A stretch of DNA of 64,000 bases from Pseudoramibacter porci (GTDB lineage: Bacteria > Bacillota > Clostridia > Eubacteriales > Eubacteriaceae), in the NCBI RefSeq assembly GCF_009696145.1, contig NZ_VUMO01000004.1:1-64000 (forward strand), read 5' to 3'. Within the stretch, counting starts at the first letter, position 1; the number at the start of each line of letters is the position of its first letter. Position numbers and translations under genes: made by a program. Positions 16,106 through 24,698 of the stretch are shown piece by piece. The notes below the pieces were generated by a model. The model saw nothing but the letters and a program-made list of their open reading frames with translations, was not told where the DNA came from and searched no databases.

Positions 16106-16781
16106 ATGCATTAAAATAAGTTTCTTCCCGATGCAGACAGTAGACCACTCGTCCGATAAACTGGACGTGATTTTTATTGATCTGATAACAGGCGGCGTCA
16201 GCAGAAGGATTGAGCGGCTGGGCGATAATTTGCCCCCCTTGGACGATGACCTTTCGAATCATCATATTTTCACGGTTGACGTGAAAGGCGACAGCATCCC
16301 CCGATTTGATATCCGTGCTCAGGCGGATGACGACCAGATCGCCTGACTTGAGAACAGGCGCCATGGTGTCGTCTGGAATGCGGTAGCCAAAAACCGGCCC
16401 CCATTCGCTTAAACGGTTGAGGGGCAGATGCAGCGTCTCCTTGAGCCGATGGTTGGAGAAAATCGGCAGATCGTAGCGGATTTCGTCGTAGACGGAAATT
16501 TCGATCAAGCTGTGGTTGGCGTCGATGTCGCTGTCGTCGAGAATGTCAGACTGATACATGGAGACAGACTGTCCCATCAGCCATTGGGGATTGACGTCAA
16601 AATAATCGGCCAATGCGTAAATGGTCGTCATTTTCGGCGCCATCTCAGCCCGGGTATAACGGGAGATGCTCGGCGGCGAGAGATTGAAGCGCTCACCTAG
16701 CGAATAGGTGGTCTCGCCGTAGGATTTCATCAATTGTTTGAGGCGGCCGCCAAAGATTTCTTTTTTTATTTGATCACTCAT
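16104..16781 (-). CDS. XRE-family regulator with S24 (LexA/CI-like) domain, altered nucleophile
   Basis: An N-terminal helix-turn-helix (about 10-70, TTYSLGERFNLSPPSISRYTR) is joined to a C-terminal S24 domain (about 130-225), the plan of CI and LexA-type repressors that cleave themselves. The motif normally GDSM reads DDTM (Thr139 in place of the nucleophile Ser), and the general-base Lys region reads MIRKV with Arg176 where LexA has Lys. Self-cleavage may therefore be lost or slow. The start at 16781 is chosen because AGGA lies 7 bases upstream; 8 more in-frame codons lie upstream without a site. It is divergent from the activase gene, with a 14-bp palindrome at its promoter, so autorepression is likely. 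Targets are unknown. Confidence 0.85.
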   Translation of the reverse strand: MSDQIKKEIFGGRLKQLMKSYGETTYSLGERFNLSPPSISRYTRAEMAPKMTTIYALADYFDVNPQWLMGQSVSMYQSDILDDSDIDANHSLIEISVYDEIRYDLPIFSNHRLKETLHLPLNRLSEWGPVFGYRIPDDTMAPVLKSGDLVVIRLSTDIKSGDAVAFHVNRENMMIRKVIVQGGQIIAQPLNPSADAACYQINKNHVQFIGRVVYCLHREETYFNA

Positions 16782-16837
16782 CGTTTTTTCCTGTTTTTTC
16801 TTCATTAATAATTTATTATGACAATAAAAGTATAATC

Positions 16838-16851
16838 AATAAACGTTTATT
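16838..16851. promoter_or_regulatory. 14-bp perfect palindrome, candidate operator
   Basis: AATAAACGTTTATT is a perfect palindrome in the gap between the divergent S24 regulator and the activase-like gene. It touches TTGATT, a possible -35 box of the regulator gene on the minus strand. Position and symmetry suit an operator of the neighbouring HTH protein; this is inference. Confidence 0.55.
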
Positions 16852-16929
16852 TTTCATTAAATAATATAAAGCGCCATTTTTTAGGGCAGGCTATCCCCAA
16901 ATAAGTGGACAAAGATCATCGAGATTTAA

Positions 16930-16958
16930 TTGCATTCTAAAGTTGTTTGCGATATAAT
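16930..16958 (+). promoter_or_regulatory. Promoter of the activase-like gene
   Basis: TTGCAT (16930-16935), 17 bp, TATAAT (16953-16958). The leader to the start codon is about 70 bases and AT-rich. Confidence 0.8.
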
Positions 16959-17034
16959 ACAGCGATAATTTGATAGATCCCGATTTATTTTAAATAAATC
17001 TGCCAATAGAAATCTACAGAAAGAAGAGAAATGC

Positions 17035-20000
17035 ATGAGTGAAACTTACAGAATGGGCCTCGATGTAGGCTCAACGACGATCAAAATCGTCATCCTCGAT
17101 GAAAAGGATCAGATCATATTCAGCGATTACCGCAGACACCGCTCCAATATTCAGCAGAGCATGAGCAATCTGCTGAAGGATGTGACAGAAGAACTGGGCG
17201 ACTTCAAGGCCCACGTTTCAGTTACAGGTTCCGGCGGGATGCTGGCGGCGAATTGGCTGGAGATTCCATTTATTCAGGAAGTGGTGGCCGGCACTCGCGC
17301 AGTGGAAGAAAAAATTCCGCAAACCGATTGTGCCATTGAATTAGGCGGCGAAGACGCCAAAATCACCTTCTTTGGCGCGAGCGTCGAACAGCGGATGAAC
17401 GGCACCTGCGCCGGCGGCACCGGCGCCTTTATCGATCAGATGGCGGCCTTGCTTAAAACAGATGCCGCAGGTCTCAACGAACTGGCAAAATCACACACGA
17501 CGATTTATCCAATCGCATCGCGCTGCGGCGTTTTCGCGAAAACGGATATTCAGCCGCTGATCAACGACGGTGCAGAACGGGCAGACATCGCGGCGTCCGT
17601 ATTGCAGGCGGTGGTGAATCAGACCATATCGGGTCTGGCCTGCGGCCACACGATCGAAGGACACGTGGCTTTTTTGGGCGGCCCGCTGTACTTCCTCTCC
17701 GAACTGCGCCAGCGTTTTATCGAAACCTTAAAACTCAAACCGGAAGAAGTCGAATTCCCGGAAAATTCCAACCTGTTCGTGGCATTGGGAACGGCTTACG
17801 CCAGCGCAAAACAGCCGGTGATTACATTTTCCGAGCTGCTTGAACGAATGGATCAACCCTTTAAGGACGAAATCGGCCTCGGTCATTTGGACCCGCTGTT
17901 TAAAGATCAGGAAGAACTGGACGCTTTCCTCGACCGCCACAGCCGCGACAAGGTCAAACGCGGCAACCTGACGGCTTACAAGGGACCGGTTTATCTCGGG
18001 ATCGACGCCGGCTCCACCACGACAAAAGCGGCGGTCATCGGGAAGGACTGCGAGCTGCTGTACAGTTATTATTCGAGCAATGAAGGCAGCCCGCTGAAAA
18101 AGGCCATTGATATTTTAAAGGACATTTACCGCAAACTGCCAGACGGCGCTTATATCGCAAACGCAGCCTCCACCGGATATGGCGAAGGCTTGATTCAGTC
18201 TGCGCTGAAAGTCGATATCGGTGAAGTTGAAACGATGGCACATTTCAAAGGCGCGAGCTATTTTAAACCAGACGTCGATTTTATTTTGGATATCGGCGGC
18301 CAGGATATGAAAGCCATGCGCATCCGCTCCGGCGCGATCGACAGCATTATATTAAACGAAGCCTGCTCCTCCGGGTGCGGGTCGTTCCTCGAAACCTTTG
18401 CCAAGTCGCTGAACCTTGAGATGAACGAATTTGTCGAATCGGCGCTGGAATCGAAGACGCCCTCCAATTTGGGGACGCGCTGCACGGTTTTCATGAACTC
18501 GAAGGTCAAACAGGCGCAAAAAGAAGGAGCGTCCGTCGGCGATATCTCCGCCGGGCTGTCCTACTCCGTCATCAAAAACGCCCTGCAGAAGGTCATCAAG
18601 GTTCACAATCCGAAGGAATTAGGCAAAAACATCGTCGTTCAGGGCGGCACCTTTAACAACAACGCCGTTTTGCGCGCCTTCGAAAAGATCACGGGCCGCG
18701 ACGTCATCCGTCCGGATGTGGCCGGCCTCATGGGGGCCTTTGGCGCGGCGCTGATTGCAAAAGAAAGATGGCAGGAAGGGACGAAGAGCGCGGTGCTCAA
18801 GGCGGACGAGTTGGATTCCTTCAGCACGACAGTGAAACACAGACGCTGCGGCGGCTGCAGCAACAACTGCCAGCTGACCATCAATATCTTTGCCGACGGC
18901 AGCCGTCACGTCACGGGCAACCGCTGCGAAATCGGCGCAGGCGGTGTGCGCAACAAGGACAACGTCCCCAACCTGTATCAATACAAATATAAACGTTTGT
19001 TCGACTACGAACCCTTATCCGAAGAAGCGGCGACGCGGGGCACCATCGGCATTCCGCGGGCGTTGAACCAATACGAAAATTTCCCGTTCTGGTTTACATT
19101 CCTGACAAATTTGGGCTACCGCGTCGTGCTGTCGTCCAAATCCACCCGAAAAATATATGAAAAGGGCATGAGCAGCATTCCGTCGGAATCGGTCTGCTAT
19201 CCGGCGAAACTGACCCACGGCCACATTCAGGATTTAATCGACCAAGGCGTCAAGAAGATCTGGTATCCGTGCATTGCCTATGAAGAAAAGGAATTCGAAT
19301 CAGCGGACAATTGTTACAACTGCCCGATCGTCATGTCTTATCCGGAAACGATCAAATACAACATGGACACCCTCAAGGATGAAAACGTCCAGTTCATGAA
19401 TCCATTTTTGGCACTGGACAACCACAGACGCGTCGAAGAACGGCTGACGGAAATCTTCGCCGAAGAAGGGGTCAGCAAGCAAGAGGTAACCGAGGCTTTG
19501 AAAAAAGCCTACACGGAAAAATATAAAGTCATGGGCGATTTGCTCGAAAAGGGCAAGGAAACCCTCCAGTGGCTGAGAAAACACAATCGCAAGGGCATTG
19601 TGCTGGCCGGACGCCCGTACCACGTCGATCCGGAAATCAATCACGGTCTGGACAATGTCATTACCTCATTGGGGATGGCCGTTTTGACAGAGGATTCTGT
19701 TGCGGCGCTGGCCACAGAGAAGAGCGCACAGCCGCTGCGCGTTCTGGACCAGTGGAAATACCACAGCCGGCTGTACCGCGCGGCGGAATTTGTCACGGAA
19801 CACAACGAACTGGCACTGGTCCAGCTGACATCTTTCGGCTGCGGCCTGGACGCCGTCACCTCCGAACAGACGCAGGAAATCCTCGAACACAAGGGTAAAA
19901 TCTACACACTGATTAAAATCGACGAAGTCAGCAATCTCGGCGCGATCCGGATCCGTCTGCGCTCGCTGAAGGCCGCTCTTCTCGAACGCGACGCACACCA

Positions 20001-21288
20001 CATCAAGGTGCCGGGCAAAGCGTTGACCAAGCGTGTGCCTTTCACGAAAGAAATGCGCAAGAAACACACGGTGCTCTGCCCGCAGATGTCGCCGATCCAC
20101 TTCGATTTATTCTCGACGGCGATGAACGCCAGCGGCTACAATTTCGAAGTGCTGCCGGCTGTCGATCAGAAGGCGGTTGACGCGGGCTTAAGCTACGTTA
20201 ACAACGACGCCTGCTACCCCAGCATTCTGACGGTCGGGCAGATCATGGCCGCGCTTCAGTCGGGCAAATACGATTTAAACAACGTGTCGGTTATCATGTC
20301 CCAGACGGGGGGGCCGTGCCGTGCCTCCAATTACGTCGGCTTTATCCGCAAGGCCCTGAAAGAAGCAGGCATGGAACAGATTCCGGTCGTTTCGATCAAT
20401 ACGGTCGGGCTCGAAGACAATCCCGGGTTCAGCATTACGCCGGCCATGGCCTACCGCATTGTGATCGCTGCAGTGTACGGCGATTTGTTCCAGCGCGTGC
20501 TCTACGCGACAAGACCCTACGAAAAAGTCAAAGGATCGGCCAATGCCCTTTACGAAAAATGGCGGCAGAAGGTGAGACCGAACATCGTCCATCCGCGGGG
20601 ACGGACCTTTAAGAAAAATGTTCAGGACATCGTCCGCGAATTTGATCAGCTGCCCCGCGTCAACAAGACCATTCCGAAAGTTGGCATCGTCGGAGAAATC
20701 CTCGTCAAATACCATCCGACGGCGAACAATAATCTGGTTCAGGTTCTTGAAAATGAGGGCTGCCAGGTTGTCTCACCGGATATCATTGACTTTTTTCTGT
20801 ATTGTTCGTACAATGCTGTATATAAGCACGATGTGCTCTCCGGAACGGCGAAAGCCAAACGCAACAATGAGCTGGTCATCAAGGTGGTTGAACATTACCG
20901 CAAGAACATGAAACAGGCATTGAACGCAAGCCGTCACTTCAGCGCACCGTCCACCATCGAAAAGAAAGCGGAAAAAGCGGACGAGCTCATCTCCCTTGGC
21001 AATCAGGGCGGTGAAGGCTGGTTCCTCACTGCAGAAATGATGGAATTGATCGAATCGGGCGTTGAAAATATTGTCTGCGTCCAGCCGTTTGCCTGCCTGC
21101 CGAACCACGTGATGGGCAAGGGCATGATCAAACCGATCCGCAGACGCTACCCTTACGCCAACATCGCGCCGATCGACTACGACCCGGGCGCATCGGAAGT
21201 CAACCAGATCAACCGCATCAAGCTGATGGTTGAAACCGCGTGGAAAAACCTGGAAAAGAAAGAAAAGAGAAATAAGGCGGAAGCCTGA
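17035..21288 (+). CDS. Giant 2-hydroxyacyl-CoA dehydratase activase-like protein (1417 aa)
   Basis: Fused protein of the BadF/BadG/BcrA/BcrD (HgdC) ATPase family. Two activase domains stand in tandem: 1 (about 5-260: [27 protein letters not shown]) and 2 (about 318-585: [40 protein letters not shown]). A Cys cluster ([11 protein letters not shown], near 603-613), a DUF2229-type region (about 665-890) and a C-terminal region like the dehydratase beta subunit (about 1000-1380, with YVNNDACYP and [12 protein letters not shown]) follow. HgdC proteins use ATP to drive one electron onto a partner dehydratase through a 4Fe-4S cluster held by the CxxxxG-type cysteines. Fused forms of this size are known in Clostridia but their substrate is not established. 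No fermentation genes flank it. Confidence 0.85.
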   Translation: MSETYRMGLDVGSTTIKIVILDEKDQIIFSDYRRHRSNIQQSMSNLLKDVTEELGDFKAHVSVTGSGGMLAANWLEIPFIQEVVAGTRAVEEKIPQTDCAIELGGEDAKITFFGASVEQRMNGTCAGGTGAFIDQMAALLKTDAAGLNELAKSHTTIYPIASRCGVFAKTDIQPLINDGAERADIAASVLQAVVNQTISGLACGHTIEGHVAFLGGPLYFLSELRQRFIETLKLKPEEVEFPENSNLFVALGTAYASAKQPVITFSELLERMDQPFKDEIGLGHLDPLFKDQEELDAFLDRHSRDKVKRGNLTAYKGPVYLGIDAGSTTTKAAVIGKDCELLYSYYSSNEGSPLKKAIDILKDIYRKLPDGAYIANAASTGYGEGLIQSALKVDIGEVETMAHFKGASYFKPDVDFILDIGGQDMKAMRIRSGAIDSIILNEACSSGCGSFLETFAKSLNLEMNEFVESALESKTPSNLGTRCTVFMNSKVKQAQKEGASVGDISAGLSYSVIKNALQKVIKVHNPKELGKNIVVQGGTFNNNAVLRAFEKITGRDVIRPDVAGLMGAFGAALIAKERWQEGTKSAVLKADELDSFSTTVKHRRCGGCSNNCQLTINIFADGSRHVTGNRCEIGAGGVRNKDNVPNLYQYKYKRLFDYEPLSEEAATRGTIGIPRALNQYENFPFWFTFLTNLGYRVVLSSKSTRKIYEKGMSSIPSESVCYPAKLTHGHIQDLIDQGVKKIWYPCIAYEEKEFESADNCYNCPIVMSYPETIKYNMDTLKDENVQFMNPFLALDNHRRVEERLTEIFAEEGVSKQEVTEALKKAYTEKYKVMGDLLEKGKETLQWLRKHNRKGIVLAGRPYHVDPEINHGLDNVITSLGMAVLTEDSVAALATEKSAQPLRVLDQWKYHSRLYRAAEFVTEHNELALVQLTSFGCGLDAVTSEQTQEILEHKGKIYTLIKIDEVSNLGAIRIRLRSLKAALLERDAHHIKVPGKALTKRVPFTKEMRKKHTVLCPQMSPIHFDLFSTAMNASGYNFEVLPAVDQKAVDAGLSYVNNDACYPSILTVGQIMAALQSGKYDLNNVSVIMSQTGGPCRASNYVGFIRKALKEAGMEQIPVVSINTVGLEDNPGFSITPAMAYRIVIAAVYGDLFQRVLYATRPYEKVKGSANALYEKWRQKVRPNIVHPRGRTFKKNVQDIVREFDQLPRVNKTIPKVGIVGEILVKYHPTANNNLVQVLENEGCQVVSPDIIDFFLYCSYNAVYKHDVLSGTAKAKRNNELVIKVVEHYRKNMKQALNASRHFSAPSTIEKKAEKADELISLGNQGGEGWFLTAEMMELIESGVENIVCVQPFACLPNHVMGKGMIKPIRRRYPYANIAPIDYDPGASEVNQINRIKLMVETAWKNLEKKEKRNKAEA

Positions 21289-21303
21289 TCATTTGGAGTG
21301 AAC

Positions 21304-22023
21304 ATGGAAATAGACGGTTACAATATCGATGAATCGCGGCTGCCTAAGCACGTCGCGATCATTATGGACGGCAACGGCAGATGGGCCACCAAGCGGAAAA
21401 TGCCCCGGGTCTTCGGACACCGCTCAGCCATGAAGGCTGTCCGCAAGGCGATCACTACGGCGTCAGATCTGGGCATAAAAGTACTGACGCTTTACGCCTT
21501 TTCGACGGAAAACTGGAAACGCAGCGCCGAGGAAGTTTCGGGCCTGATGAATTTAGCCATTCGCTATTTTTTAAATGAAATCAGATCGATGAACGACCGT
21601 GACATTCGCGTCAAAGTCATCGGCGATGTATCCGGCCTGCCGGAAGGCGTTCAAAAGGCCGCTCAAAAAATGCTGGACGACACCGCAGAAAACCAGGGGA
21701 TGGTCCTCAATTTAGCCCTCAACTACGGTGGACGGGAAGAATTGGTCCATGCGGTGAAGGGCATTGCGGCCGACGGAATTTCGCCGGACCGTATTGATGC
21801 AGCCCTTATCGACCGGTATTTATATACAGCGGATCAGCCTGATCCGGACCTTGTCGTGCGCACCAGCGGGGAAAAACGTCTTAGCAATTTCCTGCTCTGG
21901 CAGATTGCTTACGCTGAGTTTATCTTTGACGATATTTTGTGGCCGGATTTTGACGAAAAATGTTTTTACAAATGGATCGTCGAATATCAGCATCGAAACA
22001 GACGATATGGAGGGGTTAAGTAA
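21304..22023 (+). CDS. uppS: Isoprenyl transferase (undecaprenyl diphosphate synthase)
   Basis: Cis-prenyltransferase that extends farnesyl diphosphate to the C55 lipid carrier for wall polymers. Motifs are HVAIIMDGNGRWA (catalytic Asp and diphosphate loop), FGHRSAMKAVR, YAFSTENWKR and RTSGEKRLSNFLLWQ. It is 239 residues from ATG 21304; a GTG 6 bases earlier overlaps the TTGGAG ribosome binding site and is rejected. It is first in the uppS-cdsA-rseP-ispG-polC cluster, with one base-pair-level spacing to cdsA (0 bases). Its product feeds the polysaccharide locus at 43.9 kb. Confidence 0.97.
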   Translation: MEIDGYNIDESRLPKHVAIIMDGNGRWATKRKMPRVFGHRSAMKAVRKAITTASDLGIKVLTLYAFSTENWKRSAEEVSGLMNLAIRYFLNEIRSMNDRDIRVKVIGDVSGLPEGVQKAAQKMLDDTAENQGMVLNLALNYGGREELVHAVKGIAADGISPDRIDAALIDRYLYTADQPDPDLVVRTSGEKRLSNFLLWQIAYAEFIFDDILWPDFDEKCFYKWIVEYQHRNRRYGGVK

Positions 22024-22827
22024 ATGGCAAAACGAATTATTACAGCGGTTATCTTTGTGCCCATTTTGGCGATTCTGCTCGTCCTGGGCGGGTATTTCGT
22101 CTTTGGCCTGACGCTGTTTTTAGCATTGGTCGGGATGTATGAGTACGTCCACGCGGTCAATAAGAAGCTGGAATTGCCGATTCACTACGCATTGCCGCTG
22201 ATTCTCGCAGCGTTTTTGATCATTGTGATGAAATTTAACTATCAGTACACCATTCCAGCGCTGCTGATTGCTTTTATCGCCGTGTTCATGACAGAAATTC
22301 TTTCGAAAACACACAGCGTTTACCGCGCCGTTGCGACGGTCTTCGGTCTGGTTTACGTCCCGCTGATGCTGGGCCATCTGCAATTGTTCGATGCCATTCC
22401 TCAAGGGCTGTATTATCTCTGGCTCGTCTTTATTATCGCCTTTGTGACGGATACCGGCGCATATTTTATCGGCCGGTTTTTCGGCAAGACGCCGCTGATC
22501 CCGGAAATCAGTCCGAAGAAAACCGTGGCAGGATCGGTCGGCGGCACTGTGGCCGCTGCGGTCTTGACAGTGGCTTACGGCATTTTGATGCGGGCGAAGT
22601 TTTCTTTTGACCTGCCGATTCCCGCCTACGCAGTCTTAGGCGTGGTCGGGAGCGTCGTGTCTCAGTTTGGCGATCTCACCGCGTCGATGATCAAACGCAA
22701 GACCGGCATTAAAGATTACGGCAAGCTTCTGCCGGGTCACGGCGGCGTCCTTGACCGGTTCGACAGCGTGATCTTCGTTCTGCCGATTGTGTACCTTTTT
22801 GCGATGCTGACTTTTACAACACTTTAA
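22024..22827 (+). CDS. cdsA: Phosphatidate cytidylyltransferase
   Basis: Makes CDP-diacylglycerol from phosphatidic acid and CTP, the substrate of PgsA at 12.7 kb. About eight hydrophobic helices are visible. The signature sits near the end: KRKTGIKDYGKLLPGHGGVLDRFDS; the DTGAYFIGR and SPKKTVAG motifs precede it. The 267-residue length is normal. The start directly follows the uppS stop, with GGAGGGG just inside uppS. Confidence 0.97.
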   Translation: MAKRIITAVIFVPILAILLVLGGYFVFGLTLFLALVGMYEYVHAVNKKLELPIHYALPLILAAFLIIVMKFNYQYTIPALLIAFIAVFMTEILSKTHSVYRAVATVFGLVYVPLMLGHLQLFDAIPQGLYYLWLVFIIAFVTDTGAYFIGRFFGKTPLIPEISPKKTVAGSVGGTVAAAVLTVAYGILMRAKFSFDLPIPAYAVLGVVGSVVSQFGDLTASMIKRKTGIKDYGKLLPGHGGVLDRFDSVIFVLPIVYLFAMLTFTTL

Positions 22828-22830
22828 ACG

Positions 22831-23622
22831 ATGAATATTGCATTAATGATTATCCTGACCCTGGTGATGCTGACGGTGCTCGTCGTGGTTCACGAATTTG
22901 GGCATTTTATTGCGGCGCGCAGGGCCGGTGTGTACGTTTTGGAATTTTCCATTGGTATGGGGCCGCTCCTCTTTTCCCATAAAGGGAAGGAGACGGTCTT
23001 TTCCGTGCGCGCGCTGCCTATCGGCGGGTTTTGCCAAATGTGGGGCGAAGACGACGCGGACGGCGAATTGGCTGAGGAATACGGTGTGCCGGCAGATCTT
23101 CCGCCGGAGCGCTCTTTTCTAAATATTTCCAAGGTCAAAAAGCTGTTGATTTTATTTGCAGGGCCGGCGATGAATTTGATTCTCGCCTTTTTAATCTTGT
23201 TCGCCATTTATTTGGCAGGCGGCCAGGGATTTTTCGCTTCAATAGTCAGCGGCTTCAAGCTTTGCGTGTCCTTCAGCGGCACGATTTATCAGAGCCTGCA
23301 TCAGCTCATCGTCGGCAAGCTTTCACTTAACGATTTTGCAGGGCCGGTTGGTATGGTCGGCATGGTCGGCAATTTTGCAAGCCACGGCGTGCTGTCCTTT
23401 TTGCTGTTCTGCGCGTTGATTTCAGTGAACCTCGGGATCATCAATCTGCTGCCTTTCCCGGCTTTGGACGGCGGTCAGATTTTGGTGACGATAGCGGAAA
23501 TGATCGTCCGGCGGGATTTGTCGCCGAAGGCCGCTATGATTTTAAACGGCATTGGCTTTGCGTGCCTGATGGTTTTCTCTGTTGTGGTGGCGGTCAACGA
23601 TGTGCTGAGGTATATACATTAG
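22831..23622 (+). CDS. rseP: RseP/S2P-type intramembrane metalloprotease without PDZ domain
   Basis: Site-2 protease family that cuts membrane proteins such as anti-sigma factors and signal peptide remnants. The zinc site VVHEFGHF (His21, Glu22, His25), the FAGPAMN loop and the second motif PALDGGQ (about 210-216) are intact, so it should be active. It is only 263 residues: the region that in most RseP proteins carries one or two PDZ domains between FAGPAMN and the last helices is missing, the two membrane blocks being joined by a short segment. The start has no ribosome binding site and lies 3 bases after cdsA, so translation is probably coupled. dxr, usually between cdsA and rseP, is absent. 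Confidence 0.9.
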   Translation: MNIALMIILTLVMLTVLVVVHEFGHFIAARRAGVYVLEFSIGMGPLLFSHKGKETVFSVRALPIGGFCQMWGEDDADGELAEEYGVPADLPPERSFLNISKVKKLLILFAGPAMNLILAFLILFAIYLAGGQGFFASIVSGFKLCVSFSGTIYQSLHQLIVGKLSLNDFAGPVGMVGMVGNFASHGVLSFLLFCALISVNLGIINLLPFPALDGGQILVTIAEMIVRRDLSPKAAMILNGIGFACLMVFSVVVAVNDVLRYIH

Positions 23623-23631
23623 AGGGATAAA

Positions 23632-24696
23632 ATGGAAATAAACAGGCGAAAAACAAGAACCGTTCAAATTGGAAATGTGGCCATCGGCGGAGAACAGCCC
23701 ATTGCGATTCAGTCGATGTGCAACACCGATACGCGCAACGTCGACCAGACCGTGAATCAAATTGCGGCGCTGACAGAAGCGGGCTGCGATATTATCCGCG
23801 TCGCAGTGCCGGACGAAGCGGCGGCGCAGGCCCTTCCAAAAATCAAGGCGCGGATTTCAATCCCGCTGGTAGCCGACATTCATTTCGATTACCGACTGGC
23901 CCTTAAAGCGATTGAAGGCGGCGTCGATAAGCTGCGCATCAATCCGGGGAATATCGGCGGACGGGACAAGGTCCACGAGGTGGTTTGTGCGGCGAAAGCA
24001 CACGGCATTCCCATCCGTATCGGCGTCAACGGCGGCTCTTTGGAAAAGGCGCTGCTCGAAAAATACGGCGGCCCGACAGCAGCGGGGATGGTCGAAAGTG
24101 CCGAGCGGCACATGGCTTATCTGCTGGACGATAATTTTTCGGATATCGTCGTTTCCCTTAAATCCTCCGATCCGTTGATGACGATCGATGCGTACCGGAT
24201 GTTTTCAGAAAAATACGATTTTCCGGTGCATCTCGGGGTCACTGAAGCCGGGGTACTCAGCAGTGCGGCGGTTAAGTCGTCGGTCGCGATGGGGTATTTA
24301 CTCTTAAACGGCATCGGCGATACGATCCGCGTTTCGGTCACGGGCGACCCGATCACAGAAGTCGAAACCGCCAGAGAGATTCTTAAATCTGCCGGTCGCT
24401 TTGATAAAAAAGAACAGGGCATTACCGTCGTGTCCTGCCCCACCTGCGGTAGAACGCAGATTAATTTAATCGGCATCGCAGAAGAAATGAACCGGCGCCT
24501 GAAAAATGTGCACAAAAATCTCAAGGTGGCGGTGATGGGCTGTGTGGTCAACGGTCCAGGCGAGGGCCGCGCGGCGGATATCGGCGTCGCAGGCGGCAAT
24601 GGAAAGGGCGTCTTGTTCAAAAAGGGGCAGATTTTCAGGACCGTCAGAGAAGATGAGATCGTCGACGCGATGATGGAAGAAATAGAAAAGATGTAA
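23632..24696 (+). CDS. ispG: (E)-4-hydroxy-3-methylbut-2-enyl-diphosphate synthase
   Basis: 4Fe-4S enzyme of the MEP isoprenoid pathway that reduces methylerythritol cyclodiphosphate to HMBPP. Motifs are QSMCNTDTRNV near the start (TIM barrel), RINPGNIGG, RIGVNGGSLE, SCPTCGR (about 267-273) and GCVVNGPGE (about 302-310); these last give the cluster cysteines. At 354 residues it is the short bacterial type. GAGGG precedes the ATG. It lies 9 bases after rseP and 2 bases before polC, so the cluster links isoprenoid, lipid and DNA synthesis genes as in other Clostridia. Confidence 0.97.
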   Translation: MEINRRKTRTVQIGNVAIGGEQPIAIQSMCNTDTRNVDQTVNQIAALTEAGCDIIRVAVPDEAAAQALPKIKARISIPLVADIHFDYRLALKAIEGGVDKLRINPGNIGGRDKVHEVVCAAKAHGIPIRIGVNGGSLEKALLEKYGGPTAAGMVESAERHMAYLLDDNFSDIVVSLKSSDPLMTIDAYRMFSEKYDFPVHLGVTEAGVLSSAAVKSSVAMGYLLLNGIGDTIRVSVTGDPITEVETAREILKSAGRFDKKEQGITVVSCPTCGRTQINLIGIAEEMNRRLKNVHKNLKVAVMGCVVNGPGEGRAADIGVAGGNGKGVLFKKGQIFRTVREDEIVDAMMEEIEKM

Positions 24697-24698
24697 AC

